Source: Paracoccaceae bacterium (GTDB taxonomy: Bacteria; Pseudomonadota; Alphaproteobacteria; Rhodobacterales; Rhodobacteraceae). From it: DNA of 45,695 nt. Positions 34,949 through 42,953 of the stretch are shown here, piece after piece. Position 1 is the first letter of the stretch. Each line of letters starts with the position of its first letter. A program made the position numbers and the translations under genes. The notes beneath the pieces were generated by a model. That model did not search any database. It saw only the letters and a list, made by a program, of their open reading frames with translations, and was not told the DNA's origin. The stretch spans positions 1-45,695 of the forward strand of contig JANZZL010000009.1 in assembly GCA_026419405.1 (NCBI GenBank), written 5' to 3'.

Positions 34949-34978
34949 TAATCCGTTTGGCGGGCGCCTGCGTAACCG
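34949..34978 (+). promoter_or_regulatory. RpoE-type promoter for the divergent flavoprotein operon
   Basis: TAATCC (34949-34954), an 18-base spacer and TAACCG (34973-34978) give the same geometry as the rpoE promoter with one change in the -35. The start codon is at 35006, with GGAG at 34994, so the leader would be about 20 bases. Confidence 0.6.
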
Positions 34979-35005
34979 TTCGACCGACCTTGCCGGAGCC
35001 CGGGA

Positions 35006-36307
35006 ATGCCCTTCGAGACCGCCGCCGCCGCCACCCGACGCATCGCCGTGATCGGCGCAGGAATCTCGGGGATGGGCGCGGCGCATGCGCTGGCCGCATC
35101 CCACCGCGTGACGCTGTTCGAGGCCGAACCCCGGCTCGGCGGCCACGCCCGCACGGTCTTCGCCGGCCGGCGCGGCGACCAGCCGGTCGATACCGGCTTC
35201 ATCGTGTTCAACCGGGTAAACTACCCCCACCTCGTCGAGCTGTTCGATCGCCTCGGCGTTCCGGTGACCGAAAGCAACATGAGCTTCGGTGCCTCGATCG
35301 ACGGCGGGCGGCTGGAATACGGGCTTGCCTCGATCGGAACGATCTTCGCCCAGCGGCGGAACCTGGCGAACCCGCGCTTCCTCGGCATGGTGCGCGACAT
35401 CCTGCGCTTCAACGCCCGGGCCGCCAGCACGACGCGCGACCGGACGGAGACGATCGCCGGCCTCATCGACCGGCTGAGGCTCGGCGCCTGGTTCCGCGAC
35501 TATTACCTGCTGCCGCTCTCGGGCGCGATCTGGTCGACGCCCACGCGGAAGATCCTCGACTTTCCCGCCGAGGCGATGGTCCGGTTTCTCGAGAACCACG
35601 CGCTTCTCAACTATTCCCGGAAGCACCAGTGGTACACGGTCATCGGCGGCTCGGTGGCCTATGTCTCGCGCCTCGAGGCGGCGCTGCGTAACCAGGGGGC
35701 CGAGATCCGGCTCTCTGCCCCGGTGGCGGCGGTGCGGCGCCTCGCCGCCGGGGTGGAGGTGCGCGCGCGCGGCGGCGCGTGGGAGCAGTTCGACGAGGTG
35801 GTGTTCGCCTGCCATACCGACCAGGCGCTCGCTGCGCTCGCGGACGCCTCCGATGCCGAACGCCGGCTGCTCGGGGCGATCCGCTACCAGCCCAACCACG
35901 CGGTGCTGCATGCCGACGCCAGCCTGATGCCGCGGCGGCGGCAGGTCTGGTCGTCGTGGAACTATGCCGAGCCGGCCGGCCGCCCCGGCGACCGCATCGA
36001 CCTGACCTACTGGATGAACTCGCTGCAGCCGATCCCGCAGGACGACCCGCTGTTCGTGACCCTGAACGCCACGCGCCCGATCCGCGAGGAGCTGATCTAC
36101 GACGAGGTGACCTTCGCGCATCCCCTCTACGACGTGCCCGCGCTGATGGCGCAGGAGGCGATCCGGGCGCTGAACGGCAGCCGCAACACCTGGTTCTGCG
36201 GCGCCTGGATGCGCAACGGCTTCCACGAGGACGGGCTCGCCTCCGGCCTCGAGGTCGCACGCGCGATCGCCGCGGCCGCCGCGTCGCGCGCCCGGGCGGC
36301 CGCATGA
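35006..36307 (+). CDS. ufaD: FAD-dependent amine-oxidase-family protein (UfaD-like)
   Basis: 433 residues from the ATG at 35006. The dinucleotide motif AVIGAGISGMGAAHAL is at 13-28, followed by the FAD-binding EAEPRLGGHA near 40 and DTGFIVFNR near 62. The C-terminal block NTWFCGAWMRNGFHEDGLASG is typical of the NAD/FAD-binding amine oxidase family. The gene's place, divergent from rpoE and first of an operon with DUF1365, matches RSP1091 of R. sphaeroides, reported as the desaturase UfaD that makes the conjugated diene on the way to furan fatty acids (from memory). It overlaps the next gene by four bases. Confidence 0.85.
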   Translation: MPFETAAAATRRIAVIGAGISGMGAAHALAASHRVTLFEAEPRLGGHARTVFAGRRGDQPVDTGFIVFNRVNYPHLVELFDRLGVPVTESNMSFGASIDGGRLEYGLASIGTIFAQRRNLANPRFLGMVRDILRFNARAASTTRDRTETIAGLIDRLRLGAWFRDYYLLPLSGAIWSTPTRKILDFPAEAMVRFLENHALLNYSRKHQWYTVIGGSVAYVSRLEAALRNQGAEIRLSAPVAAVRRLAAGVEVRARGGAWEQFDEVVFACHTDQALAALADASDAERRLLGAIRYQPNHAVLHADASLMPRRRQVWSSWNYAEPAGRPGDRIDLTYWMNSLQPIPQDDPLFVTLNATRPIREELIYDEVTFAHPLYDVPALMAQEAIRALNGSRNTWFCGAWMRNGFHEDGLASGLEVARAIAAAAASRARAAA

Positions 36308-37059
36308 GCGCGGTCGAGCATATCGAGGGCAGCACCTTCCACGGGCGCCGGGGCGGCGTGGCGAACGCCTTCCGCTACTCGGTTGACTACGTGCTTCTCG
36401 ACCCGGAGTCGGCGGGGCCGCTGCCGTGGCTGTTCTCGCGCAACCGGGCCAACCTCGCGGCGCTGCACGACGCCGACCACGGCGGACCGCCGGGGCGGGG
36501 CCGCGGCGCGGCCTGGGCGCGCGAGGTGCTTGCGGCGCACGCGCCGGGCGTGACGGGGCGGCTCCTCCTTCTCGCCCAGCCGCGGATCCTGGGGCATGTG
36601 TTCAACCCGGTCAGCTTCTGGCTCTGCCATGATCCGCAGGGGCGCCTCAGGGTGGTGATCGCCGAGGTCACCAACACCTATGGCGACCGGCACTCCTATC
36701 TCTGCCACCGCGACGACCTCGCGCCGATCACCCGCGAGGACACGGTCACGGCGCGCAAGATCTTCCACGTCTCGCCGTTCCAGCCGGTCGCGGGAGGCTA
36801 CCGCTTCCGCTTCGACATCCGCCGCGAGAAGATCGGGATCTGGATCGACTATTCGGCCGGGAGCGGCGGCCTGATCGCCACGCTGACCGGTCCGCGGCGG
36901 CCGCTCGGCTCGGGCACGATCCTGCGCGCCTGCCTGCGCCGCCCGCTCGGCTCGCGGCGGGTCCTGGCGCTGATCCACTGGCAGGCGCTGAAGCTCTGGT
37001 GGAAGGGCGCCGTGTTCCGCGCCCGGCCCGAGCCGCCCGCGCAGGAGGTGACCCGGTGA
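36304..37059 (+). CDS. ufaO: DUF1365 protein (UfaO-like)
   Basis: 251 residues from the ATG at 36304, which overlaps the upstream stop (ATGA). The family blocks are clear: FRYSVDYVLLD, PRILGHVFNPVSFWLC near residue 95, EVTNTYGDRHSYL near 120, and KIFHVSPF near 150. DUF1365 has no known catalytic motif of its own. In R. sphaeroides the equivalent gene (RSP1090) is reported to put the oxygen into the furan ring of furan fatty acids; the name UfaO is taken from memory. It probably acts at the membrane surface with the flavoprotein. The methyltransferase UfaM is not in this window. Confidence 0.85.
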   Translation: MSAVEHIEGSTFHGRRGGVANAFRYSVDYVLLDPESAGPLPWLFSRNRANLAALHDADHGGPPGRGRGAAWAREVLAAHAPGVTGRLLLLAQPRILGHVFNPVSFWLCHDPQGRLRVVIAEVTNTYGDRHSYLCHRDDLAPITREDTVTARKIFHVSPFQPVAGGYRFRFDIRREKIGIWIDYSAGSGGLIATLTGPRRPLGSGTILRACLRRPLGSRRVLALIHWQALKLWWKGAVFRARPEPPAQEVTR

Positions 37060-38309
37060 GCCGCGCGGCCGCCATCTCGGCCGGGACCGCCGGCGCGGGC
37101 CTCGCGCCCTGGTCGCTGTTCGCGGCAACGCTCGCGGCGGCGGGCCTGCCGATCTACATCCACGCGCCCAAGGTCTACGCCGACGCGCACGGGGTGAGCC
37201 TCGCCGCGCTGGGCGTCGTCCTGTTCCTGCTGCGGCTGGTCGACTTCGCCCAGGATCCCCTGTTCGGCTGGCTGACCGAACGGCTCCGGGCGCGGCGCGC
37301 GGCCGCCGTGGCGGTGGCCGTGGCGCTGATGGCGGCCGCGATGCTCGGGCTGTTCGCCGTGACCCCGCCGGTCGCGCCGCTCTTGTGGTTCGCGGTGACC
37401 CTCACGCTGCTCTTTTCGAGCTTCTCGTTCCTCACCATCACCTTCTATGCCGAGGGCGTGGCCAAGGCATCCCGGCTGGGCCCCGGCGGCCACGTCCGGC
37501 TGGCCGCCTGGCGGGAGGCGGGGGCGCTGTCCGGGGTCTGCGTCGCGGCCGCCGCGCCCTCGCTGCTGCTGTCGGTCACGCAGGCGCCCTTCGCCGCCTT
37601 CGCGGCCGGCTTCGCGGCGGCCTGTGTCGCCGCGGCCTGGGCAATGCGGCGCGAGTGGTCGGGCGCCGGCAGGACCGGCGAGACCGGCTTCCGCGTCGTG
37701 CTGGCGGACCCGGTGGCGCGACGGCTCCTGCTGATCGCCCTCGTCAACGCGACCCCCGTCGCCGTGACCTCCACGCTGTTCCTGTTCTTCGTCGAAAGCC
37801 GCCTGGCGGCACCGGGGTGGGAGGGGGCGCTGCTGCTGCTCTTCTTCCTCGCTGCGGCGCTGTCGGCGCCGCTCTGGGGCCGCGCGGCCGAACGGGTCGG
37901 GCCCAAGCGCGCGCTCCTGTCGGGGATGGTGCTTGCCATCGTCTCCTTCAGCTTCGCCGCCCTGCTCGGGGCCGGCGACGTGGCGGCCTTCGCGGTCGTC
38001 TGCGTGGCCTCGGGTGCCGCGCTCGGCGCCGACATGACGCTGCTGCCGGCCATCTTCGCGGCCCGCATGGCGCGGGTCGCGCCGAACGCGGGACAGGCCT
38101 TCGGGCTGTGGTCCTTCGTGTCGAAGTTCGCGCTCGCCTTCGCGGCCGTCACGCTGCTGCCGCTGCTCGAGGCGGGCGGCTTCGTGCCGGGGCCGGGCAA
38201 CGGCCCTGACGCGCTGCGGCTGCTCACCTTCCTCTATGCGCTCGTTCCCTGCGCGCTCAAGCTCGCGGCCATCGCCCTGCTTGCGGCGACGCCCGTCAAG
38301 GAGACCTGA
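37056..38309 (+). CDS. MFS transporter in the RpoE-linked operon
   Basis: 417 residues from the GTG at 37056, whose first four bases (GTGA) overlap the DUF1365 stop. About twelve membrane helices are visible. A short DPLFGWLTERLRARR loop between helices 2 and 3 and a matching GRAAERVGPKRA loop in the second half are the usual MFS signatures; the form is nearest to the sugar/cation symporter (GPH) branch. It is predicted to be an inner-membrane permease. The substrate is unknown; a fatty acid, lysophospholipid or peroxide product is possible given the operon. Confidence 0.88.
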   Translation: MSRAAAISAGTAGAGLAPWSLFAATLAAAGLPIYIHAPKVYADAHGVSLAALGVVLFLLRLVDFAQDPLFGWLTERLRARRAAAVAVAVALMAAAMLGLFAVTPPVAPLLWFAVTLTLLFSSFSFLTITFYAEGVAKASRLGPGGHVRLAAWREAGALSGVCVAAAAPSLLLSVTQAPFAAFAAGFAAACVAAAWAMRREWSGAGRTGETGFRVVLADPVARRLLLIALVNATPVAVTSTLFLFFVESRLAAPGWEGALLLLFFLAAALSAPLWGRAAERVGPKRALLSGMVLAIVSFSFAALLGAGDVAAFAVVCVASGAALGADMTLLPAIFAARMARVAPNAGQAFGLWSFVSKFALAFAAVTLLPLLEAGGFVPGPGNGPDALRLLTFLYALVPCALKLAAIALLAATPVKET

Positions 38310-38312
38310 CCG

Positions 38313-38873
38313 ATGGATGTCCTCCTCGTCCTTCTCGGCGCCGCCCTCACGCTGGCGCTGCTGACCGCCCGCTCGCGCTTGCTGTCGTTCCGCGCCCAGC
38401 GGCCCGAGGACTACGCCGGCAAGGGGCCGGACTTCGACCTGCGCCGGCATCTCAGCGGCCCGATCCTGTGCGAAGGCGTGATCTACGGGCCCACGGGCCG
38501 GGTCGCGTCGCGCTTCGTGGCCGACATGGAGGGCCGCTGGGACGGCAATACCGGCACGCTCGCCGAGCGCTTCCGCTACGACAGCGGCCGGGTGCAGGAC
38601 CGGCAGTGGCGGCTGACGCTGGGCAACGACGGCGCGATCCGCGCCGAGGCCGACGACCTGGTCGGCACGGGGCGGGGCATGCAGTCGGGCCCGACGGTGG
38701 TCCTCAACTACCGCATCCGCCTTCCGGCCGAGGCCGGCGGCCACGTGCTCGACACGACCGACTGGATGTATCTGATGGAGAACGGCGCGATCATGAACCG
38801 CAGCCAGTTCCGCAAGTACGGGATCACGGTGGCCGAGCTGGTGGCGACGATGCGCCCCAAGGAACCGGCGTGA
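38313..38873 (+). CDS. DUF3833 protein
   Basis: 186 residues from the ATG at 38313, three bases after the MFS stop. An N-terminal hydrophobic helix is followed by PDFDLRRHLSGPILCEGVIYGPTGRVASRFVAD, then a beta-rich domain with GRWDGNTGTLAERFRYD and WMYLMENGAIMNRSQFRKYG. This is the DUF3833 pattern, probably a membrane-anchored lipocalin-like fold facing the periplasm. The function is unknown. It has the same position as RSP1088 in the R. sphaeroides operon. The stop overlaps the following SDR gene. Confidence 0.85.
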   Translation: MDVLLVLLGAALTLALLTARSRLLSFRAQRPEDYAGKGPDFDLRRHLSGPILCEGVIYGPTGRVASRFVADMEGRWDGNTGTLAERFRYDSGRVQDRQWRLTLGNDGAIRAEADDLVGTGRGMQSGPTVVLNYRIRLPAEAGGHVLDTTDWMYLMENGAIMNRSQFRKYGITVAELVATMRPKEPA

Positions 38874-39604
38874 GGGACTGGAGCGGCAGGCGCTACTGGC
38901 TGGTCGGGGCGAGCGAGGGGCTCGGCCGGGCGCTGGCGCAGCGGATGTCGCGGGCAGGCGCCGAGCTTGTCGTCAGCGCGCGCAGCGCCGGGCGGCTGGA
39001 GGAACTCGTCGCCGCGCTTCCCGGACCGGCGCGGGCGGTGACGGTGGACGTCTCCGACCGCGCCTCGGTTGAGGCGGCGGCGGCCGAGGCCGGCGAGATC
39101 GACGGCATGGTCTACCTTGCCGGCGTATACTGGCCGATGAAGGCGCAGGCCTGGAACGCCGACCAGGCCGAGGCGATGGCCGACATCAACTTCACCGGCT
39201 GCATCCGCGCTGTGGGCGCCGTGCTGCCCGGCATGGTGGCGCGCGGGCGGGGGCACATCGTGCTGACCGGCAGCCTGTCGGGCTTCCGCGGCCTGCCCGG
39301 CGCCGTCGGCTACGGCGCCTCCAAGGCGGCGGTGATGTCGCTGGCCGAGACGATGCGTGCCGACCTGCGCGGCAGCGGCATCGAGGTTCAGCTTGCCAAT
39401 CCCGGGTTCATCCGCACGCGCCTCACCGACAAGAACGAATTCCGCATGCCGTTCCTGATGACCCCCGAGGAGGCGGCCGAGGCGATGTTCGGCCTGATGC
39501 AGAGCCGGGCGTTCAAGCGCAACTTCCCCTATGCCTTCGGGGCCCTGTTCCGGCTGAGCCAGTTCCTGCCCGACTGGGCCTACTACCGGCTCTTCCGGGG
39601 TTGA
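38870..39604 (+). CDS. short-chain dehydrogenase/reductase, last gene of the RpoE-linked operon
   Basis: 244 residues from the GTG at 38870, which overlaps the DUF3833 stop (GTGA). SDR motifs are VGASEGLG at 12-19, Ser135 in TGSLSG, and the pair Tyr148/Lys152 in YGASK. The C-terminal part ends in a hydrophobic region (FPYAFGALFRLSQFLPDWAYYRLF) that may bind a membrane lipid. The cofactor motif fits NADP(H). In R. sphaeroides the homologous gene ends the same operon; a role in reducing lipid carbonyls formed by singlet oxygen is an inference. Confidence 0.88.
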   Translation: MRDWSGRRYWLVGASEGLGRALAQRMSRAGAELVVSARSAGRLEELVAALPGPARAVTVDVSDRASVEAAAAEAGEIDGMVYLAGVYWPMKAQAWNADQAEAMADINFTGCIRAVGAVLPGMVARGRGHIVLTGSLSGFRGLPGAVGYGASKAAVMSLAETMRADLRGSGIEVQLANPGFIRTRLTDKNEFRMPFLMTPEEAAEAMFGLMQSRAFKRNFPYAFGALFRLSQFLPDWAYYRLFRG

Positions 39605-39674
39605 CCGGCGGGGGTTGCCGATTCGCGCCGAAGCCGCGACACTCGGTCCCGCAGTTGCCCCGACGGAGACCCAG

Positions 39675-40073
39675 ATGCTCGAGATCAGCCCCAGCAAGGT
39701 CGCCTACGTCGCCATTCTCGCGCGCGAGATCGACGCCAAGGTGGCGCCCTGGGACAGCGAGGGAGACGATACCGACAGCGACGGCGGCGCCATCCTCGAG
39801 GCCCATGCCGACGATCCGGCCGTGCTCGAGTTCACCGAATTCGTCGATGGCCTGAACGAGGACGAGCAGGCCAGCCTTGTCGCCGTGATGTGGATCGGGC
39901 GCGACACCTTCTCGGCCGACGACCTCGAGGAGGCGATCGAGACCGCGCGCAGCGAGGCGATCAACAAGACCTCGGAATACCTCATGGGCATTCCCCTGCT
40001 TGCCGACTATCTCGAGGCCGGGCTCGAGGCGCTGGGGATCGACCCCGAGGAGGAGGAGCAGGACCTCTACTGA
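39675..40073 (+). CDS. DUF3775 protein
   Basis: 132 residues from the ATG at 39675 with GGAGA upstream. It is highly acidic, with LEISPSKVAYVAILAREID, EFTEFVDGLNEDEQASLVAVMWIGRDTF and YLMGIPLLADYLEAGLEALG, and an EEEEQDLY end. These match the DUF3775 family, which has no known function. It is soluble, without signal or membrane segment. It lies 70 bases after the SDR gene and may be read through from the operon, but it converges on the response-regulator gene and has the look of a separate unit. Confidence 0.85.
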   Translation: MLEISPSKVAYVAILAREIDAKVAPWDSEGDDTDSDGGAILEAHADDPAVLEFTEFVDGLNEDEQASLVAVMWIGRDTFSADDLEEAIETARSEAINKTSEYLMGIPLLADYLEAGLEALGIDPEEEEQDLY

Positions 40074-40092
40074 GGCATGGGGGCGGCTGCGG

Positions 40093-40797
40093 TCACTGCC
40101 ACTCCACCTCGCCGAGGAAGATGTAGCCCGCGCCGTAGATCGTCTTGATCAGGCGCGGGTTGCGCGGATCCTCTCCGAGCTTCTGGCGCAGGCGCGAGAT
40201 GCGCACGTCCATCGCCCGGTCGAAGCTCTCGCCCGCCGCGCCGCCGAGGCTCTCCTGCATCTGCGCCCGGCTGATCAGCCGCCGGGGGCTTTCGAGGAAC
40301 AGCCGGAGCACCTCGCCCTCGGCATGGCTGAAGGGCACCTCCGTCCCGTCGGGCGCGACCAGCAGGTAGGAGGCGAAGCGCGCCTCCCAGCCCTCGAAGC
40401 GGGCGGTCATCGCCGCGCGGGGGCCCTCGCGCCCCCGGCGCAGGCGGGCGCGGACGCGGGCCACGACCTCGGCCGGGTCGAAGGGCTTGATGATGTAGTC
40501 GTCGGCCCCGAGCTCCAGCCCCGTCACCCGGTCCTGCACCTGGGCCCGGCCCGAAATGATGATGATGGCCGCGCCCGACTCCAGCGCCAGGCGGTGCACC
40601 AGGGCGAGGCCGTCCTTGTCCGGCAGGCCGAGGTCCACGAGGCAGACGTCGGGCGTGGTGCGGTTCAGCGCCGCCTCGAACTCGGTCGCCCGCGCGAAGC
40701 CCTGGGTGCGGAAGCCGGCCTCGGCGAGAACCTCGGCCAGCATCCGGCGGATCTCGGGTTCGTCGTCCAGGATCGCGACGTAGGGCTGCGCCTTCAT
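40093..40797 (-). CDS. OmpR/PhoB-type response regulator
   Basis: 234 residues from the ATG at 40797. The receiver domain has DDEPE at 11-15, the phospho-acceptor Asp55 in VCLVDLGLPDKDG, and a conserved Lys in YIIKPFDP near 107. The C-terminal winged-helix domain (about 130-230) has SHAEGEVLRLFLESPRRLISR and ISRLRQKLGEDPRNPRLIKTIYGAGY. It should bind DNA on phosphorylation. The ATG overlaps the stop of the hybrid kinase gene by four bases, so this is its cognate partner. Target genes are unknown. Confidence 0.95.
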   Translation of the reverse strand: MKAQPYVAILDDEPEIRRMLAEVLAEAGFRTQGFARATEFEAALNRTTPDVCLVDLGLPDKDGLALVHRLALESGAAIIIISGRAQVQDRVTGLELGADDYIIKPFDPAEVVARVRARLRRGREGPRAAMTARFEGWEARFASYLLVAPDGTEVPFSHAEGEVLRLFLESPRRLISRAQMQESLGGAAGESFDRAMDVRISRLRQKLGEDPRNPRLIKTIYGAGYIFLGEVEWQ

Positions 40798-42746
40798 CCG
40801 GCGGCCTCCCTGCCCGGTTCCCGGAGCCCCGCCGCGGCGGCGGCGAGGAAGGCGCCGAGCTCCGCCCGGTCGAAGGGCTTGGCCAGCACAGGGGCGCGCG
40901 CCGCCGCGGCGGCGCGCAGCGGATCGCCGGGCGGCAGCGAGGTCATCAGCCTCACGTCGGCGATCCCGCGGGCGGCGAGCGCCGCGAGCAGGTCGAGCCC
41001 GCTGCGCCCGCCGGCCAGGGTGATGTCGGACAGCACGAGGTCGATGCCCGGAATCTCCGCCAGCCGCTCGGCCTCGTCGGCCGACTCGGCCTCGATCACG
41101 CTGTGCCCGAGGTCGATCAGCATCTCGCGCACGTTCTGCCGGATCTCGGGGCTGTCCTCGACGAGGAGCACGAGCCGCGGCGCCGTCGCCTCGGAGGCAT
41201 GCCGCAACGGCAGCCGCAGCGTCACCTCGGCGCCGTGCGCGGTGTTGGCCAGCAGCACCCGCCCGCCGGCAAGGGTGGTCAGGTCGTAGACCATGGGGAG
41301 GCCGAGGCCCGAGCCCTCGCCGCCCTTGGTGGTGAAGAACGGGTCGAGCGCCCGCTCGAGCGCCTCCTGCGAGAAGCCGGGCCCGGTATCGGACACGGTG
41401 ATCTCGAGCCAGGTGTCGCGCACCGCCACCGCCTCGATGCGGATCGCGCCGGGCCCCGCGCCGATCGCGTCGCGCGCATTCAGGATCAGGTTCAGGAGCG
41501 AATCCTGCAGCGATCCCGGATCGACGAGCAGCGGCCGGGCGAGGGTGCGCGCCTCGACCTCGAGCACCACCCCTTCCGGCAGCGAGGGCTGGGCCAGGGT
41601 GCGCAGGTCGGTCAGGAGCACGCGCAGGTCGGTCGGCACGGGGCGCATCTCGCGCCGGCCCGACATCTGCGCCAGCCGGTCGAGCAGCGCCCCGCCCCGG
41701 CGCGCCGCGGCGGTGGTGGCCTGGGCGAGGTCGCGCGCCTCGGGCGGCAGGCCGGGCAGGCGTTCCAGCCGGCTCTGCAGGCCGAGGATGATGGTCAGCA
41801 GGTTGGCGAAGTCGTGCGCGAGCCCGCTGGTGAGCTGCGCCGCCAGCTCGCGCTTGCGCGCCTGCATCAGGCTCGCGCGCGCCTGGGTCTCCTCGGTCAC
41901 GTCCATCGACAGGATGTAGACCCCGTTGATCGGCCCGTCGCCGATCCGGTCGGGCGTGAAGGCGACGCGGATGCGCCGGGCGCTCTCTTCGTGGGTGAAC
42001 TCGAAGACGCTTGCCTCGCCGGCAAGCGCCGCCCTCAGGTAGGGCTCGATCTTGCCGAAGGCCTCCTCGCCCAGCGCCTCGCGCCCGGTGAGGCCGATGA
42101 TCGACGAGGGCCGGCCCGGCAGCACCGAGGCGAGCCGGCGGTTGGAGTAGGTGTAGCGCAGGTCGCGGCCCACATGCGCGATGTGGGCCGGCATCATCTC
42201 GGTGGTCAGGCGCGTGCGCGCCTCCATCTCGGTCAGCTCGCGCTGCGCCTCGGCCAGGGCGGCGTTGGTCGCGGCCAGCGCGCGGTTGGTCTCCGAGAGC
42301 TGCTCGGCATGGGCCAGCAGGTCGGCCGAGAGCTCCTCGGAGCGGGCGCGCAGCAGCGCCTCCTGCCGCTTGATCCCGGTGATGTCGGTGTAGACGGCGA
42401 CCCAGCCGCCCTGCGGCAGCGGGCTTCCCTCGACGCTGATCCAGCGGCCGTCGGGGCGCTGGCGCTCGAGGTAGTGCGGCTGGAAGGTGCGCGCCTGAGC
42501 CACGCGGAAGCGCACCGCCTCGTCGGGATCCTCGAGCGCGCCGTATTCTCCCCGCTCGACGAGAAACCGGATCAGGTCGCCGAAGCGCGAGCCGGGGGTG
42601 ACGAAGCGTTCGGGCAGGTCGAACATCTCGCGGAAGCGCCGGTTGCACACGGCAAGCCGCAGGTCGCTGTCGTAGATCGACAGCGCCTGCTGGATCAGGT
42701 TCAGCCCCGCCTCGGTCAGCTTGGCGCGCTGGGCCTCCGACAGCAT
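40794..42746 (-). CDS. soluble hybrid sensor histidine kinase (PAS-PAS-HisKA-HATPase-REC)
   Basis: 650 residues with no membrane helix, so it is cytosolic. Order of domains: a PAS-like domain of the PAS_7 type (15-125), a coiled coil (130-185), a second PAS (190-290), HisKA with His311 in SGLAHDFANLL, HATPase (N-box Asn423, DTGPGFS near 453, GEGSGLGLPMV near 477), and a C-terminal receiver with Asp574 in VLSDITL. The presence of a receiver and a separate OmpR regulator implies a branched or phosphorelay-type flow. The PAS domains could sense redox, light or a ligand; no heme or flavin residues can be assigned by eye. Confidence 0.93.
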   Translation of the reverse strand: MLSEAQRAKLTEAGLNLIQQALSIYDSDLRLAVCNRRFREMFDLPERFVTPGSRFGDLIRFLVERGEYGALEDPDEAVRFRVAQARTFQPHYLERQRPDGRWISVEGSPLPQGGWVAVYTDITGIKRQEALLRARSEELSADLLAHAEQLSETNRALAATNAALAEAQRELTEMEARTRLTTEMMPAHIAHVGRDLRYTYSNRRLASVLPGRPSSIIGLTGREALGEEAFGKIEPYLRAALAGEASVFEFTHEESARRIRVAFTPDRIGDGPINGVYILSMDVTEETQARASLMQARKRELAAQLTSGLAHDFANLLTIILGLQSRLERLPGLPPEARDLAQATTAAARRGGALLDRLAQMSGRREMRPVPTDLRVLLTDLRTLAQPSLPEGVVLEVEARTLARPLLVDPGSLQDSLLNLILNARDAIGAGPGAIRIEAVAVRDTWLEITVSDTGPGFSQEALERALDPFFTTKGGEGSGLGLPMVYDLTTLAGGRVLLANTAHGAEVTLRLPLRHASEATAPRLVLLVEDSPEIRQNVREMLIDLGHSVIEAESADEAERLAEIPGIDLVLSDITLAGGRSGLDLLAALAARGIADVRLMTSLPPGDPLRAAAAARAPVLAKPFDRAELGAFLAAAAAGLREPGREAAG

Positions 42747-42858
42747 CGCGTCCTCCCGCTCCGATCGCTAGCGCGCGGGACGGCGGCCTGTCGAGCGGGA
42801 ATGCAGATCCCGCGAGGCGGTTACATTTCGCAAGATTCCGGCAAAAGTCGCGCAACGG

Positions 42859-42886
42859 TTGATCGGGAGAGAGGGGGCGCTACGCT
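42859..42886 (+). promoter_or_regulatory. possible promoter for the acyl-CoA ligase gene
   Basis: TTGATC (42859-42864) and TACGCT (42881-42886) with a 16-base spacer lie 70 bases before the GTG. This region is also the 5' side of the kinase gene, so a divergent promoter is likely. Confidence 0.3.
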
Positions 42887-42953
42887 CCAGCGCAACAGAA
42901 CCGGGGGAAAGCCCCGGCGCGCGGCGCGGGACTGCGGCAAGGGAGGATTGCCG

